From positions 31,508,019 to 31,572,018 of the forward strand of contig OZ007579.1 of NCBI GenBank assembly GCA_963931925.1: DNA of 64,000 nucleotides, written 5' to 3'. The position numbers were made by a program, and so were the translations under genes. This stretch comes from Onchidella celtica. Lineage: Eukaryota > Mollusca > Gastropoda > Systellommatophora > Onchidiidae. The notes below the pieces were generated by a model that had not been told where the DNA came from, ran no database searches, and saw only the letters and a list, made by a program, of their open reading frames with translations. This document shows, one piece after another, positions 33,976 to 47,109 of the stretch (position 1 is the stretch's first letter; each line of letters opens with the position of its first letter).

Positions 33976-36950
33976 ATAGATGATTCATATAAAACAATAT
34001 GGTTATTATGCATCCAGTTAGAGAGACATGTATCTTGCTTTTACGTGAACGGTTATCCTTATGTAAACAGTAACGGAGGCTATAGCGTATAATGATTACT
34101 CCTTTGTACAATTCATTATGAAAGAGCACTCAGCAATTGTTATTGTAAAATGTGATGGTAAATTACAGAATTACAAAAGTAAATACTAAAGGCCTGGTAT
34201 GAAGCTGCAACGACTTCAAGGTTGTCTGGTAAACTATCCTTGTTACTCCGTTTTTACAATTTTTTTTTCACGAGAAGCAAAACACTGAACAATTTCCTTT
34301 ACCAAACTAAATGGCTACAATGATTTTAAAAACGTCGCCTCAACTTAAAACACATTCCACAGGTTAGTATTGGGTACAAACGTAACAAACATCTCAATTA
34401 AAAAGAAAAAAAAATCGAGTTACGATAAATTACCGTGGTGCCCTCGATATGAAAATGAAGACAATGTTGGAGAAGTCAACATTCCTGGTTCTTAAGGCAA
34501 TTGTTCACAAAAAGTCAGTTTTTCAAGTAAGAATATCAGCTTATCGCGGAAATGACTCTGTATTTATATTATATAATCTGTACATATAATTACGTATTTT
34601 TTGACATCATTACATTTCTACATTAAGAACTGAGAGAAAATTGGCGTTGTAAATAACATAGTTTTGCAGTCACACAGGCCCTATTAGAACCTGGTGATTA
34701 TGAAGTTGATATTATGTGAAAACGAGAATTGAAAATTAAATTCATAAAAAAATAACCACGCCAATGAGCCCGATGGATGGGACAAGGGAGATAATGGTTC
34801 AAGAATGAAGTTCTGAAATTGTTTGGGTTACTTCCCCTCACCTTTGCCTCCCTTGATGCCACTGCAGTGTTTGACAACTTTGAAAACTGTGGTATTAATT
34901 CCACAAATGAAAGGAAATAACAATAATGTGTAGGTGTGTGTGCGTGTATATCTGTGTTTTATTTGCCTATTCCCCCGGCCACCTCCTCACACAAACATTT
35001 TCCATTTCAGGCTCACAAATTATGTAACAAGGAAATCACTTTGAGTTACCTAAAAATGCGGCGCAATTATGCACATTTTGCCTTAGGAAATTGACCGCCA
35101 CTGAAGTCTTTATTGCCAGAACGAAATAATTATGCATACAGTTTAAAAGAAGGAGAAGAAGAAGAACAACAACTCTTGTATTTTACAGATCCCATAGTTA
35201 ACAACAAAATCAAGAAAACTGTAGAATAGTTTTTTTTCAAAGGAAAATAAACTAATAATGATAATATATGATGATAATAATAATACTACAATGGAACTAG
35301 AGAGTGAACATTTCAGCATATAAAATTCTTTGACTACGTGACCCAAAATTATAAAACGCCGTTATATATTGTCTCAAGTTTTAACTATACGTTACGTGGA
35401 TACATGTGTTTTAAACAAACTTCAGTCTTTAATAATTATGCTTTATTCTCGGTTTACCGAGCCGTTAAAAAAGAGACGCATTTTGAAGAGTTGAAAATGA
35501 AAAAGTATGATTGCAAATTTCATTTTACTGTGTGACCACTGTTCAACGAACGACATGTTAGGCCGTAATGATAATGATAACAATATTTATTAACATAATT
35601 AAGGACCAAATGATATGTGTAATAACAATAACAACACTGACAATAATCACAATGACAATAATAAATAAAAAAAAAATAATGCGATTACTAACACTTTTTT
35701 TTTTTTTTTTTTGAATTGTCCATAACCGCAAAGTTGACACAAAGCACAGGAGGCATTTAACATCTGATTGTCGATTTTTGGATACACCACATCTACAATC
35801 AATGTGGACAACTCGGAGAATTTAAACTTGGGCCGCAAGTGTTGCAAGGCGAACAAAAAACATATCTTCAATATTTTCCCATGAGGTGAGCCCGACCATC
35901 ACAATCCCTTTCATCAAAATCGCTCACGCGGTTGGCAATGGCAGGAGAAAGTGATATGGAAGGGGCGAAACCTTTATTGTTTATGCTGATTCCTTTCTGT
36001 CTAAAGAGAGGGGTTTTGTCTACTAGGCCTACTGTTCGTAGAATGGGACAGTTACACAAATTATCTAGTGGGCCTTTTACCGCTATATTTCTCAGAAATG
36101 CAATCAATAGATAGGATTATTCCGAGCGAGGCTGTGTATTTCAGCAAGTATTAAGCCTAATCTGCCGAATCATAAAACATTCACGTGATATTGATACTTA
36201 TTTTTTTAATAAGTTATAGATAGGGATAATAATTATTCACTAGCAGGCTGATAAGAAACAGATCAGAACCAAGGGGGAAGTGTTAGACATGCATGCTACG
36301 GTTCTATCTATTCCTATGTATAATATTGGTGCGAGATGGAAGGGTGACAAATTAGATCTACACAACAGAAAACAAATATAATTTCGCCCAGTGACTCGTA
36401 TAATTATAATCTCGTAGCAGAAAAAAAAAGTTTATTGCAGAACATAGGATTGTGAAAATATGTCTACCTACAATGGTAATGATAATGAAAACAATTACAA
36501 TAAGAAAGAGAAACTGTCTGTAATCCTTTTACACAGTACATAACAGAGGGTTCAACAGAAAAATAATTTTAAAAAAAATCTTCCCAGCCATTTTAGTTTT
36601 CAATACCTAGAAAAGCCCGTCGAGAAAACGCACAAAAAATATTGACGTCAGGAAAGGGGAACTTAGTTCTGGAGCCATGTAGAGATTCTTGGAAACTGTA
36701 AAAAATGACAACGCCATTCTAAAGAAACACAATAGTAATAGCATACAATGACAATATGTAGGCCTACTCATTCTAATATACTTATATAGATGTAATCGCT
36801 ACCGTTCGAAAATCTCATGCTGAAGACATCTATTTCATGAAAATGTAACAGATTGAAGCTGAGTCTCAAAGTTCTGTGAAATATTCCGATAAGTTTCTTT
36901 GTCAACAGCAACATGAAAAAGGTATCAATGGTTGGGAACTTCTCTCTGTC
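33976..36950. other. Intergenic, no gene recognised
   Basis: AT-rich DNA with A/T homopolymers and imperfect AAT-type runs (35255-35290, 35570-35670). A slightly GC-richer patch at 35880-36115 keeps both strands open (60-79 codons), but I recognise no family in it. Confidence 0.55.
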
Positions 36951-37009
36951 CTGTTAAAAACTATTCCGGCACTCTCCATACATCGGATCTCTTTCCTGAA
37001 TAAATAAAC

Positions 37010-39589
37010 TCATTGTACAGTTTGGGGTGAAGAACAGATTAAATTCCTGACTGCTGTCCTGATGGACCAGTGGCCACAATACAAGACAGGATTTACAGCC
37101 GAATTGACATAGGACATCCACACAAATATTTTGGTTAGAGCAGGAGAGATGTGCCAATCTGTATGCATTTGTATAGTCATAAAAGTAAAAAACGGCAACC
37201 AGCATATGGAAAAGCAGACAACAATAGTACCGACAGTTCGTACGGCCTTGAGGTTCCTCTGCTGACGTTGTCCTGGAGGATTAGTGACATCCCCTCTGTC
37301 CGCGGCTGGAATATCATGGACCTTGGCCTGACCAGTCTCTCCATCGGACACATTTGTTTCCTTTTGTTTGGAGATGACGCCCTCAGGCTGCCGTGGTGTA
37401 TCTTCAGTGGATGTTGTTTCCACAGTGGACGGGCTCCGAAAATCTAACTCAACGTCCGACAATTCTCTTTGACTAGAACTCTGAATTAATTCTTTGGAAG
37501 TCTTCGAAGTATACATTGCGGTAGTGTGATCGCTGCTCTGTTCCGATCTGGTATGTCGAGGGATCTGGATTGTAACATCAGTAGAAGTTGTTGCTGCCGA
37601 AGACGCAGGACCTTGACACGGGTGTTGCTGCAGGGTGGCATGTGCTCGGACTTGTAGTTTCCGTGAATGAAACCGACGTACTTCCCTTAAAATGAAAATA
37701 TACAAGATGAAGATGGCGAGTTGTGGGATATATACTGCTGTAGAAACGCTAACGGAGGTGACGCTATAAGTGACATGGGCTCTGGATTCATTGACAGACT
37801 GTGAACATCCGTTGATTTCAGCCTCTTGGACTTCGAGCCAGGGAGAAGAAAAGGGTATGACAATAGTGACGAAAGGCAAAATCCAGCAGCAACTGGCCAT
37901 GACAGATCCAGTTCTAGTGGTCAGTTTTCTGTACAACAGAGGTCGACACACGGCCAGGTATCTGTCCATTGCCATGGACACCACGTTGTAGATGGACACA
38001 GTGCAAAGGTAAGTGTCAAGAATAGATTTAATTCATAAATGTTTCCACTGACTAAATTTTTGTGAGAGAGCAGTGAGTAATTTTTACAAACGTAATTATT
38101 GTGCGAGCCAGCATAACTTGGTCTCGTAAACAAGTTGTTTTGAACATTTTTTTTTATAATAGATAGACAGAAGATGTGGGGAAGGATAGACGGACAGCGT
38201 AGGTGTGCATGACTGAGCACTTGTTGTATCTCGTGTTTTGAACTAGGTTTAGTAAAGAGGGAAGGGGTGAGTAGGAATTAAATGTTATTGAGACGTCTGT
38301 TGACGTACAGAAAAACCGTGATCCAGAGTAAAAGCTCGGGGTTTTGAACATGTTAAGAATTTATTGCTATAAAATTTATATTATATTGTATTGAAGTAAT
38401 TCGACCTTTGATGTCGACCCAAGGTCGTTGCGTAGGGCTGTTCCTTAAAATAACTCAGTTCGGCAGCTGAGCTAGAAGTGGTTGCACCAATCACAATCCA
38501 GGAATTAGACGGTAAGCTGCAGATGCAGTCCAGTATTTAAGGCCATACAGAACTTAGTTCTGGGCCACATGTAGACAATCCATTTACGAGGTGGTCGGCG
38601 ATAGTCCTCAGCCAGATGAGAGACATAGAGACGCAGTTGAGCAGTCCATTGTGAGGGGCCTGATTTAAAGCTCCAGAGCCTAAGCTACTTGGTTTGATAT
38701 AAACCCACAGCGTTTACATCCAGCGCTCTCACTCCTAGTGAGGGCCGCATGGTGAGAGTCTATACTAATTTGTAATGATGAAAGTGAACCGTTCTACTTA
38801 CTTTTGAAGACAGTTTCAGAGCTACCGCCAGACAACGCATGGTTGTACAAGCATTCTCCATGGCGTGTCTAGAGGAAATGTCCATATCATAACATGTCTC
38901 ATTGAATTAATAGAATTTAAACTGTTATATCCGTCGCCACGTGCGCGGATTCTTTTTGCCATATAACTCATATGACCTGCAAGTAGTTAGATTGAATACG
39001 TTAGTCTTTATAAAAGCTGTAGTTTCATTAGTTAGATTCAGTTGCCTTTGAATTGATATTTATATTTATAATTATATTTGTTACATTAATTCCTGTAATT
39101 AAACTGCCCTACAGTTCGGCTAAAATTGAAAGCAATTGATTTATTTAGTTTTTAGAGTGCAAGTATTTATTTTTGTGTGTTCGTCGATTGTGGGAGCGGA
39201 CCTCGAAAGAGTGTCAGTCGAAATATCCCCATGTAACCCACATCGCGACAGTAAGCATCCATGGTAACTCTCGTTACACACCAGTGGTGTCCCAAATAGA
39301 ATTGTCCATTTTGGATGGTTTCGTAAATGACCAAGGGTAGAACGACCAAACCGAGACAGGCATCTGAACTAGCCATTGAAAGCATCAGTATTTTAGTGAT
39401 GTTGGTTTTACGACGGCGACGATCTTGTATGAGTGCGACGATGATAATACAGTTTGCCAGAACGATGAATAAAGTAAGAAGAACCGTGAAGACCGAGAGA
39501 AAGGTAACGATTCCGGTTTCGAATGAAATCAAATTTACAGATTTGGACCTGGATTGATTGAAATTTCCATCAGTCACATTTGCATCCAT
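37010..39589 (-). pseudogene. GPCR2, aminergic-type receptor interrupted by a solo LTR
   Basis: The minus strand begins MDANVT at 39589, runs through TM1, TM2 (SMASSDACLG) and ECL1 to the start of TM3 (VTMDAY), is interrupted by the 1237-bp LTR at 38014-39250, and resumes with LCTVSIYNVV, DRYLAVC, the remaining helices, CWLP, a VWMSYVNSAVNP TM7 and a short tail ending at 37010. Without the LTR and one copy of the target duplication the span is 446 codons including stop, in frame, with no other defect seen. Asp3.32, Trp7.40 and Tyr7.43 are present. The receptor was therefore intact until a recent insertion, and some individuals may still carry the empty allele. Confidence 0.88.
38014..39250 (+). 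mobile_element. Solo LTR (1237 bp) inside GPCR2
   Basis: Starts TGTCAAGA and ends ATCGCGACA, flanked by target duplication gtaag (38009-38013 and 39251-39255). It is related to the solo LTR at 44568-45698 (shared words include TGCACCAATCA, GACGGTA and GTGGTCGGC, and similar ends). No internal region remains, so it arose by LTR-LTR recombination. Orientation is provisional, from a TATA-like TATTTAAGG near 38533. The superfamily is not determinable. Confidence 0.9.
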
Positions 39590-39616
39590 TTTACGAATAA
39601 AATATGCCATTTCCAA

Positions 39617-42600
39617 TGTTCCTGAATTTTACTGAAGGATACCACGATGATTTTATATAAAACAGTTTACTGAACACATTTCCAGTACGACAGTTGTGAG
39701 CACTGTGGACGATGGATCCTATTGCAATGCAGTCGGCGTAACGGTAATAACGCTTTTAAATTCCAGCCCAGTCGAAAATCTCCCGATTTTTGATATAAAT
39801 TTGTTTAGATTGGGAACTTTACAGCGGTCCCCCGTCCTCTTATGATACTCTGCAGGTAAAAGGGAATACTTTAGCTGAATATTTCCTTCGCAAACAAGCC
39901 CCCTCCCCCCAAATTCTTTACCCATGAAATTGAATAAAAAAGCTTGATTCTTATAGTTGGTGAATTTGTCCACTGGAAAAAAAAATGTCCTGGATATTGC
40001 CACCAACTGGTATAAGATAAAAATAATAATCTAAAAAAAAAATTTTTTTTTTAAAATTGGAGAGATCATTGACATACAGAACAAACCAATGCTTCTCTTT
40101 TTTTAGAATGAGAGGAGTCAATGTCCATTTTATTAAGAACTCTGTGTTTCAAGATTTGCATGGGCTTTCGTTTCACATTACACTTGTAGAACTGTTTTGG
40201 TCGTCTGTAGCCTGATTTTGAGTTTGCTTATTTGCGTCATGTAAAAAGAAATAAATAATGACAATTAAATAAAATCTTATAAAAGAGAAAATTAAACTGT
40301 AGGAAACACTAAACAGTGTTCAGCGTAATAATATTTATACAATTCAGTGCATACAATATCGTTTACTGAATATACACACCTTTCTCCATTTCAAGGTGAG
40401 CGGAGGTTCTAGTCTTTCTCACAGAATAATACTGCAAACATTATTATTATTATTATTGTTATTATTTTAAATATTTCGATCTACTTGTTATAGTTAGATA
40501 ATTTTCGTGAACATCGATGTTGAGTCAGCTCACTCTAAAATAGACGGGCTATAAGAAGTTAACGTTGTAATAGAAATAAAATGCCCCACGGGGGGAGGGG
40601 AGGGGAAGGGATCGCTGCGACAATTGTCAGCTTGCGGTAAACAACAGAAAAAAACGTTCAGGTAATAGCCCGCAGACAGGGCCAAAGTTGTCAGGATATG
40701 CCACAAATGTTATCAGTTCAGGGCTAAATTTTGATTGGTTATTTCAATTGTCTATCAATGTTATCTAGTGCCACTGTTTGCAGGTGTAGTGTTCCAAATG
40801 GGTTACATTCAAATTACTTGCAACTGAAACGGTGTTGTTTGCACGAACTGACACTCTTTGCAGAGTGCAGACAGCATAATGGAGTTTATACTGCAGTTAA
40901 ATGATTAGGCGGCTGTATGTGTGTGTTTAGGGGAGGGGGGATCCATTTAATGAGCACTATGCGCTAACCATGCATGGTAGAAGTGAAGCTAAATGTGTTA
41001 CATATAAATGTCACCGATTTTTTCACTTCACCTGATTGCAATTTGAAGTCGTGCATTTACGGAATGTGATATTACTTATATCATGTTGGATTGAGGAAAA
41101 CGTGCACGTTGACTTGCACATCACATCCGAAAAATGTTATCTGAGAACATTTCCTAACTTTCAAGTTTGCAGAAGATTGTATTATTTATGAATTTAACAT
41201 CTTCTACAAGTTGATCATGACAAAGTTGTTTTTGTTTTTTTTACAATTCTGAATGGCGTGATACTTTCCAAAGTGGACTCTTATTAGCGTTTGCATCTTT
41301 AGCTTTTTCGAACACTGTGAATCTGCCACATTGAAGATAAATCACACCTTAATATCGGGTGAGAAAAAAAAAACAACAAAAAAAAAAACGCTGCCCCGAC
41401 TGACACCAAATATCTCGCAATCCTTTTGATGAACCCGTGAGAAATTTTGATAGAGTTATGTCCATTATAAAATTATGTGTAATGCTATGTTAACATTTCA
41501 TCAAGATTTAATTATTACTTTTAAAGATATTTTAGATTAAGTGAGTTTCTGTCAAAAATTAATAAAACAAGCCAGCTGATCAAGAACGATGAAGATTTTA
41601 ACGCAAATTCAGCTATCCAGCGCACAGCAGTTAAGTATTTTTTCTCCATTTTTCTTGTATCAAATCCGTTCCACCTAATGGACATAACTCTGCTAAAATT
41701 TCTCATGGATTCATTAAAAGGACTGCGAGATAGTTGGTGTCAATGTTGTGGCAGTTTTTAAAAATTTTTTTGATAGCTAGATATATTCAATATATCTCTA
41801 GTATATCCAAAAAGAATCAATATTGGATATCACTTTGATTTGCAAAAAAATATTTTAGTTATGTGATCTGTGAAATGTTTTATAGAGTTTTGTATCTGTG
41901 CTCTCCTCTTTGTCGAAATTATTTTAAGAAACTGACACTTTCAGTTTGCTTTCATATGGCATGGGTTTACGTACGGTGCCCCTTAAGGAAGTAGCCATTA
42001 AGTTGGCAGGACTAACCTAATGTGCGGATGTTTTCTTGATTATTCCGCAAAAGAAAGAAAAAGTACCAAGTCTCCAATCAAATCCAATCAGACGATATGG
42101 AAGGCTATACCCATCTACAAGAACAATGAAGAATGTAATGGTTTTACAGATCCATCTTTTAAAACTCTAAATCGACGCCCGAAGCTAAATTGAATTAAGA
42201 ACTATCTATGGTGGATTTTGTTAAGGATAACACTTCAGTGTCATAATGTTGGTAGAGGCATAGTCAAACACGAATTACATAACGAGTTGAAGAATATGGG
42301 TTATTATGTTACGGCCAGATGTTTTGATTGTACAGAAATGAGAAATATTTAAATTAAAACAGTATTAGTGCAAAACTATTTTCAGTTACAGTACAGTGTG
42401 AAGGAGGACCTTGTGTATCACTGGATTTAATTGCTTTCATGGTACTGTTAAAAGGTCTCTAGAATATATAAAAGAGAACAGGATCACTAAAAGGAAATAA
42501 AAAGGATAAATTAACATTACGGTACTAACAACTCATAGGTCCTGCTAATAATGAAAATACAAATACATGTAATTCCACTCATTGTATTCAGTGTATAAAA

Positions 42601-43389
42601 AGGGAGTTTTTGTTGAATAACCATATAATATTCACAAATTATATTTTGATGAATTCAACTGTATATCCATATTCAAGAAAGAAACTGTTATATACAATTA
42701 ATACAAATATAGGCTATTCCCTACTGTGTGTATAAAACTCGTGTTACACGAGGAAAACTCTACACGGACTAAATCTATACATTATAATCTCACCCATCAA
42801 AATTTCATAAATTATCGGTGAGGAGATCAAAACAGAAAATGTTACTTGCGAATAATATGGACATTGAAGATCTTGTGTAACTTGTTGGACAAAATTTCCA
42901 AATTGTAACGAAGTTGCTAGGCACTCAATGTTGACATCGCAGACTTTGCATGACCAAAATAATTACTTGAGATGGACACTGTAGAGCTTAAACTGCCCAA
43001 ACTACAGGGGCCTAAAGTTTAAGGTGGACATTGGAAAGCATGTATAATGACAACCTTTACACAACTGCGTACAAGACAGTAAAATACTTTCACAATCTTC
43101 GTCAAAACTAATGTCTTCTTGAAAAGTGAAGAAAATTATATTACTAAAGCCGGCTATAAATGTAGCGTGGCCTCAGATCATACGTATCTAATTACCACTG
43201 ATTTAAGAAGGGAGTAAGGTGTTGGGTGGGGGGGGGGTACTAAAATTTCTCATTTCCCAATTTACATGATTTTTCTGCTTGCAAACTTTCTGCTATGGTT
43301 TGACATGATTTCAGAAGATGGTAATGAGTGACAAACACCATTGTTTTGGTCCTTTGCTGTGGCTACAACCGCTACATTGAGAGATAAAC

Positions 43390-43422
<33 letters not shown>

Positions 43423-43490
43423 CATTCACAATAATATTAAATTTCAGTCTTTTTGGAAGTTAGTTTCGTGCCCTCAATTCATATCATTCA
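39617..43490. other. Upstream region of GPCR2 and intergenic sequence
   Basis: 40575-41240 matches 51590-52225 upstream of GPCR3 (GGTTATTTC versus GGTTGTTTC, CACTGTTTGC versus CATTGTTTGC, AATGGAGTTTATACTGCAGT in both), so the minus-strand receptors were duplicated with their upstream DNA. A CA microsatellite lies at 43390-43418. No gene was seen in 41.3-43.49 kb. Confidence 0.65.
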
Positions 43491-43499
43491 CTGGTCACT

Positions 43500-45805
43500 G
43501 ATCCCATAACCCGCCGGGGTCGAAGGGGCGCTGCAGTGATGAACGTTGCACTAGGTGGCTCCATTTGTGGCGGTTGTGGGCGAGTGTCTGGGTTGCAGGA
43601 AAGCTCATCTTGGTACATTCCGCAATGTTATCTGCCCATTTCTTCCTCGGTCTGCCTCATCTTCTCTTCCCCTGCACTGTTCCTTGTAGTATGGTCTTAG
43701 AGAGCCCATCTGATCTTGTCACATGTCCATACCATCTGAGCTTCCTTTTCTTGACTGTGGTCAGCAGGTCTTCATAGTGCCTTATTTGTCGGGTGATAGT
43801 TTGTCGGACTTCTTCGTTGGTGATGTGGTCCTTGTATGAGATGCCAAGAAGTCTTCTGAGGCATCTCATTTCCACTGCCTGGATCTTTCTTTGCAGCTCT
43901 GCATTCAGTGTCTAGGATTCGCATGCATACAGGAAGATGGAGGTGACCAGCGCATGCAGGAGATTGAGCTTAGACCTGAGAGAGATGTTTCGGTCTCTCC
44001 AGATGGGCTTGAGCTTCGCCAATGCTACTGTTGTTTGTGCAGCTCTTGCGAGGATTTCGGTCTTTGACCCTTCTTCACTAATAATGGCTCCGAGGTACTT
44101 GAAGTGGTCAACAGTCTCAAGTTCTTTTCCACTGACTGTGATTTTTGTAGTGATTGGATGGGCACTGTTTGTCATGAGCTTTGTCTTCTCGGCACTGATC
44201 TCCATGCCGTATCTGGAGGAGGTTTTATTCAGGTGGTTCACCAGATTGGCTAGTTCCTGTTCGTTTCCTGCCAGTCCATCGATGTCGTCGGCGAACCTGA
44301 GATTGGTGATTGTCCGCCCTCCAATGCTGACTGTGCCAGTGTGTTCTTCTAAGGCATCAGTCATTATACGCTCTAAGAAGACGTTAAACAGTGTCGGCGA
44401 CAAAAGACAGCCTTGACGGACTCCCACTGAAGTACGAAACCATTCTCCCACCGTGCCTTGGACAAGTACTGGGCTGGTGGTTTTCGCGTATAGCTCCTTG
44501 ATGATCTGGATGAGCTTTTGTCCCATATTGTATTTCTTCATCGTGGCCCATAATGCGCCATGCCATATGTCAAGAGCAGGTTAAGTTTATAAATGCCGTG
44601 CTAGGCCACGGGCTGAATTCAGAGTTTTTTTAAAAATCTAGTGAAGTGTCCTTGAGCTGTTCTCGTGAGCAACATGTTTTGAGTGGGTTTTTTTTTTGAC
44701 ATAATAGCTGTAGATGGTTAAAAAGGAATATGTGTAGGTAAACCAGGGATGGCAGAGCAGCTCCAGTTCGTGATTTAATAGCATTGTTAGAGGGTGTGAG
44801 GTGGTTGTAATTGACTGTTGACATTCAGTGGTTCGTGAAAGCACGAATTGTGCTGAGTCAAGTTAATAAGATTTTTGGATTTAATTGTTATTAACCTATT
44901 TAGAAGACGACATTGTCTGTCTTAGTGCAAGGCCGTAACCGACTTACACCATAGAATAAATTAATACTGCGAGCTCAGCTCGCATGACTGCACCAATCAA
45001 ATCTAGGGATTTGGACGGTAGTTGCAGGTGGCTAGACATTATAAAAGTCAGCCCATACCTATGTCCATCATCACATGCAGAAAAGTATCCACTGCGGAGT
45101 GGTCGGCTAATTTCGAGCCAGATCGGAACAGAGACGCAATAGAGCGGACCATCTATATGAGGAGCCTAGAAATGACGAGCTCCAGCTAATAGCTACCCGG
45201 ACTTTGTCCACCATGCAACGCTCTTGTTGATATTCCCTGGTTCTTGATGGCCAGGGAAAAATGGTATGCATTGTAATTGTATGTCAGAATTCAGATGTTA
45301 CCAGCAGTATGAGAGTCTGCTCCTAGAGTCACAGCCAGGCAGTGCCAGTATTAGAATATATGACAGGAGCCATTGCAATGGAGCTGGCGTGTGCTGAGAC
45401 AGCGAAGACTATAATTTGTATTAAATATCCTATAAGTCATTAGTTATATTTGATCCAGTACTAGGACCTTTTAGTCCATTCTAAAATTGTATTCTCATTT
45501 TGCAGTTACCCTGACGGTCATTTCATTTATATATGTTATCTTATGCAGCTAACTCAATACATTATTGTGGCCCTACAGGTCTGACAAAACTAATTCATTT
45601 GAGTTGTTAATTAATTCCAGTAGGAAAGTTACTGTGTTCGTCGAGTGTGTGTTTTCCTCTTGAATTGCAGTCGATTGCTATAAACCACATTCGCGACACC
45701 ATACCCGGTCGAATGCCTTCTTGAAGTCAACGAAGACGTGGTATATGTCCCATTGTTGCTGGCTGTACTTCTCGCACAGAACTCGCAGGTTGAATATCTG
45801 TTCTG
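43500..45805 (-). pseudogene. LINE (non-LTR) reverse transcriptase fragment, split by a solo LTR
   Basis: On the minus strand, 45805-45699 encodes FVDFKKAFDRVW. After the solo LTR the RT resumes at 44562 with HGALWATMKKYNMG, then SVGVRQGCLLSP, FADDIDGLAG (catalytic FADD), AEKTKLM, FKYLGAIIS and FLYACES. The 3' domain follows: LLGISYKDHITNEEV, KKRKLRWYGHVTRS, and an ILQGTVQGKRR end near 43657. The Trp codon after YACES is now a stop, and the last part needs another frame, so the copy is dead. The 5' half with endonuclease is missing. The domain order (RT, then the RRLL and GHV motifs) is typical of widespread invertebrate LINEs; the clade is unassigned. Confidence 0.88.
44568..45698 (+). mobile_element. 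Solo LTR (1131 bp) inside the LINE
   Basis: Starts TGTCAAGAG and ends TTCGCGACA, with target duplication ccata at 44563-44567 and 45699-45703. It is related along its length to the solo LTR in GPCR2. TATAAAAG near 45043 suggests plus orientation. Confidence 0.9.
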
Positions 45806-46757
45806 TTGTAATTAGCTACTTATTATTTCGGAATCTGCCAAATTAATGATTTAACACAGATTCGAAATTTGGGTCCCAATTTCATACATATTAATTTTCA
45901 TACAAACGGATTATTGGCTTATAACGTCAACTGCATGTAACTTTTCGCGAAATTAAAAAGCTTATTGCCTCAAATATTAATTTCCCCATGCTAAATTTCG
46001 CGAAGACACCTATCAGTGAAAGGGAGTTAGGGTGTTTTGAGAAAATCACGTTCATGTCAAGACTGTAATGTATACATTCTGGAAATATCCAAGTAGTGAA
46101 AGACCCAAAACATAAATAATAACCAGTATTATGTATTTTGGAAGTAAATTAATAAGTTGTGAGCACCCCCCCCCCCGCCCCTCCCCAACAGACAATGATT
46201 TGACGATTTGACACCACGCTCAACAGTAGTTACAGTCATTCTCCTCGCCACCCAGGGTTGAGGATCTTGAGCAACTTATACTTTTTCCAAAATTCCGTTC
46301 TTTAAACTACAGGACGAGACTGGTATATTATTATGTTTGTGTGTGTGTGGGGGGGGGGGGAGGGGGAGGGGGAGGAGGGAAAGGGTCTAAACGTATGTGG
46401 AAAGTTTGAGAGGAATGTCCAACAAGAGATGACTGTCAGGTGTACTGATAATGCACCCACTGGTTGAGAAAACTTTGCCACGCCCTTTCTACTGAAGCCT
46501 GGGGCTTCTTCAGTTGCAGACAAAAAATGAAACAACTACAGCAAAAACCAAACAACAACAACAAAAAAAGTAATGGACAAAAAATATTCACAGTATTCTG
46601 GACATACGATAACCATGACACTCTCATCATCTCGGGCCTTACCGTAGTGAGTGTGCGATCATCCATTCCATACACCCCTATCCTTGGCAGCAATCATATT
46701 ATGTTCTAGCCTTTTGCATTCCAGGTAGATAAATAAATAAATAAATTAATTAATTAA
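45806..46757. other. Intergenic, no gene recognised
   Basis: AT-rich sequence with a C-run (46165-46180), a TG/G-run (46335-46375) and an ATTA repeat (46730-46760) that abuts the piggyBac TTAA. No coding signal. Confidence 0.6.
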
Positions 46758-47109
46758 TTAACCTTCGCCGTAGGTCGGGGGTTATTAGAGACACCGCGCC
46801 CTCTAAAATGTGCTCTCATTAATTCAATTTTAGTTCTAGGAGCTCGATACTCCACATATTCCTCAATGACGTCATCGCCCATCGACTCATTTATATTCAA
46901 AATTGAAAAGCATTGGAATCTTTCCTCACCAATGCACGTGCATTTCTACTACCTTTCCAGTACATTGCGGGGTCTGTCCCGACCCCATGTTTTATATAGC
47001 AAAATATTCTTCATTCCTTCCCGTACGTCGTGGGGTTTGACATGACCACATATTTTAAAGAGCATTTTATTTTCACCATTCGATGCCACGACGCAGTTCT
47101 ATGCTGAGC

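Noticed and set aside
35868-36114. Small open frames on both strands (60-79 codons)
   Set aside because: No family recognised and no conserved copy elsewhere in the window; open on both strands by composition.
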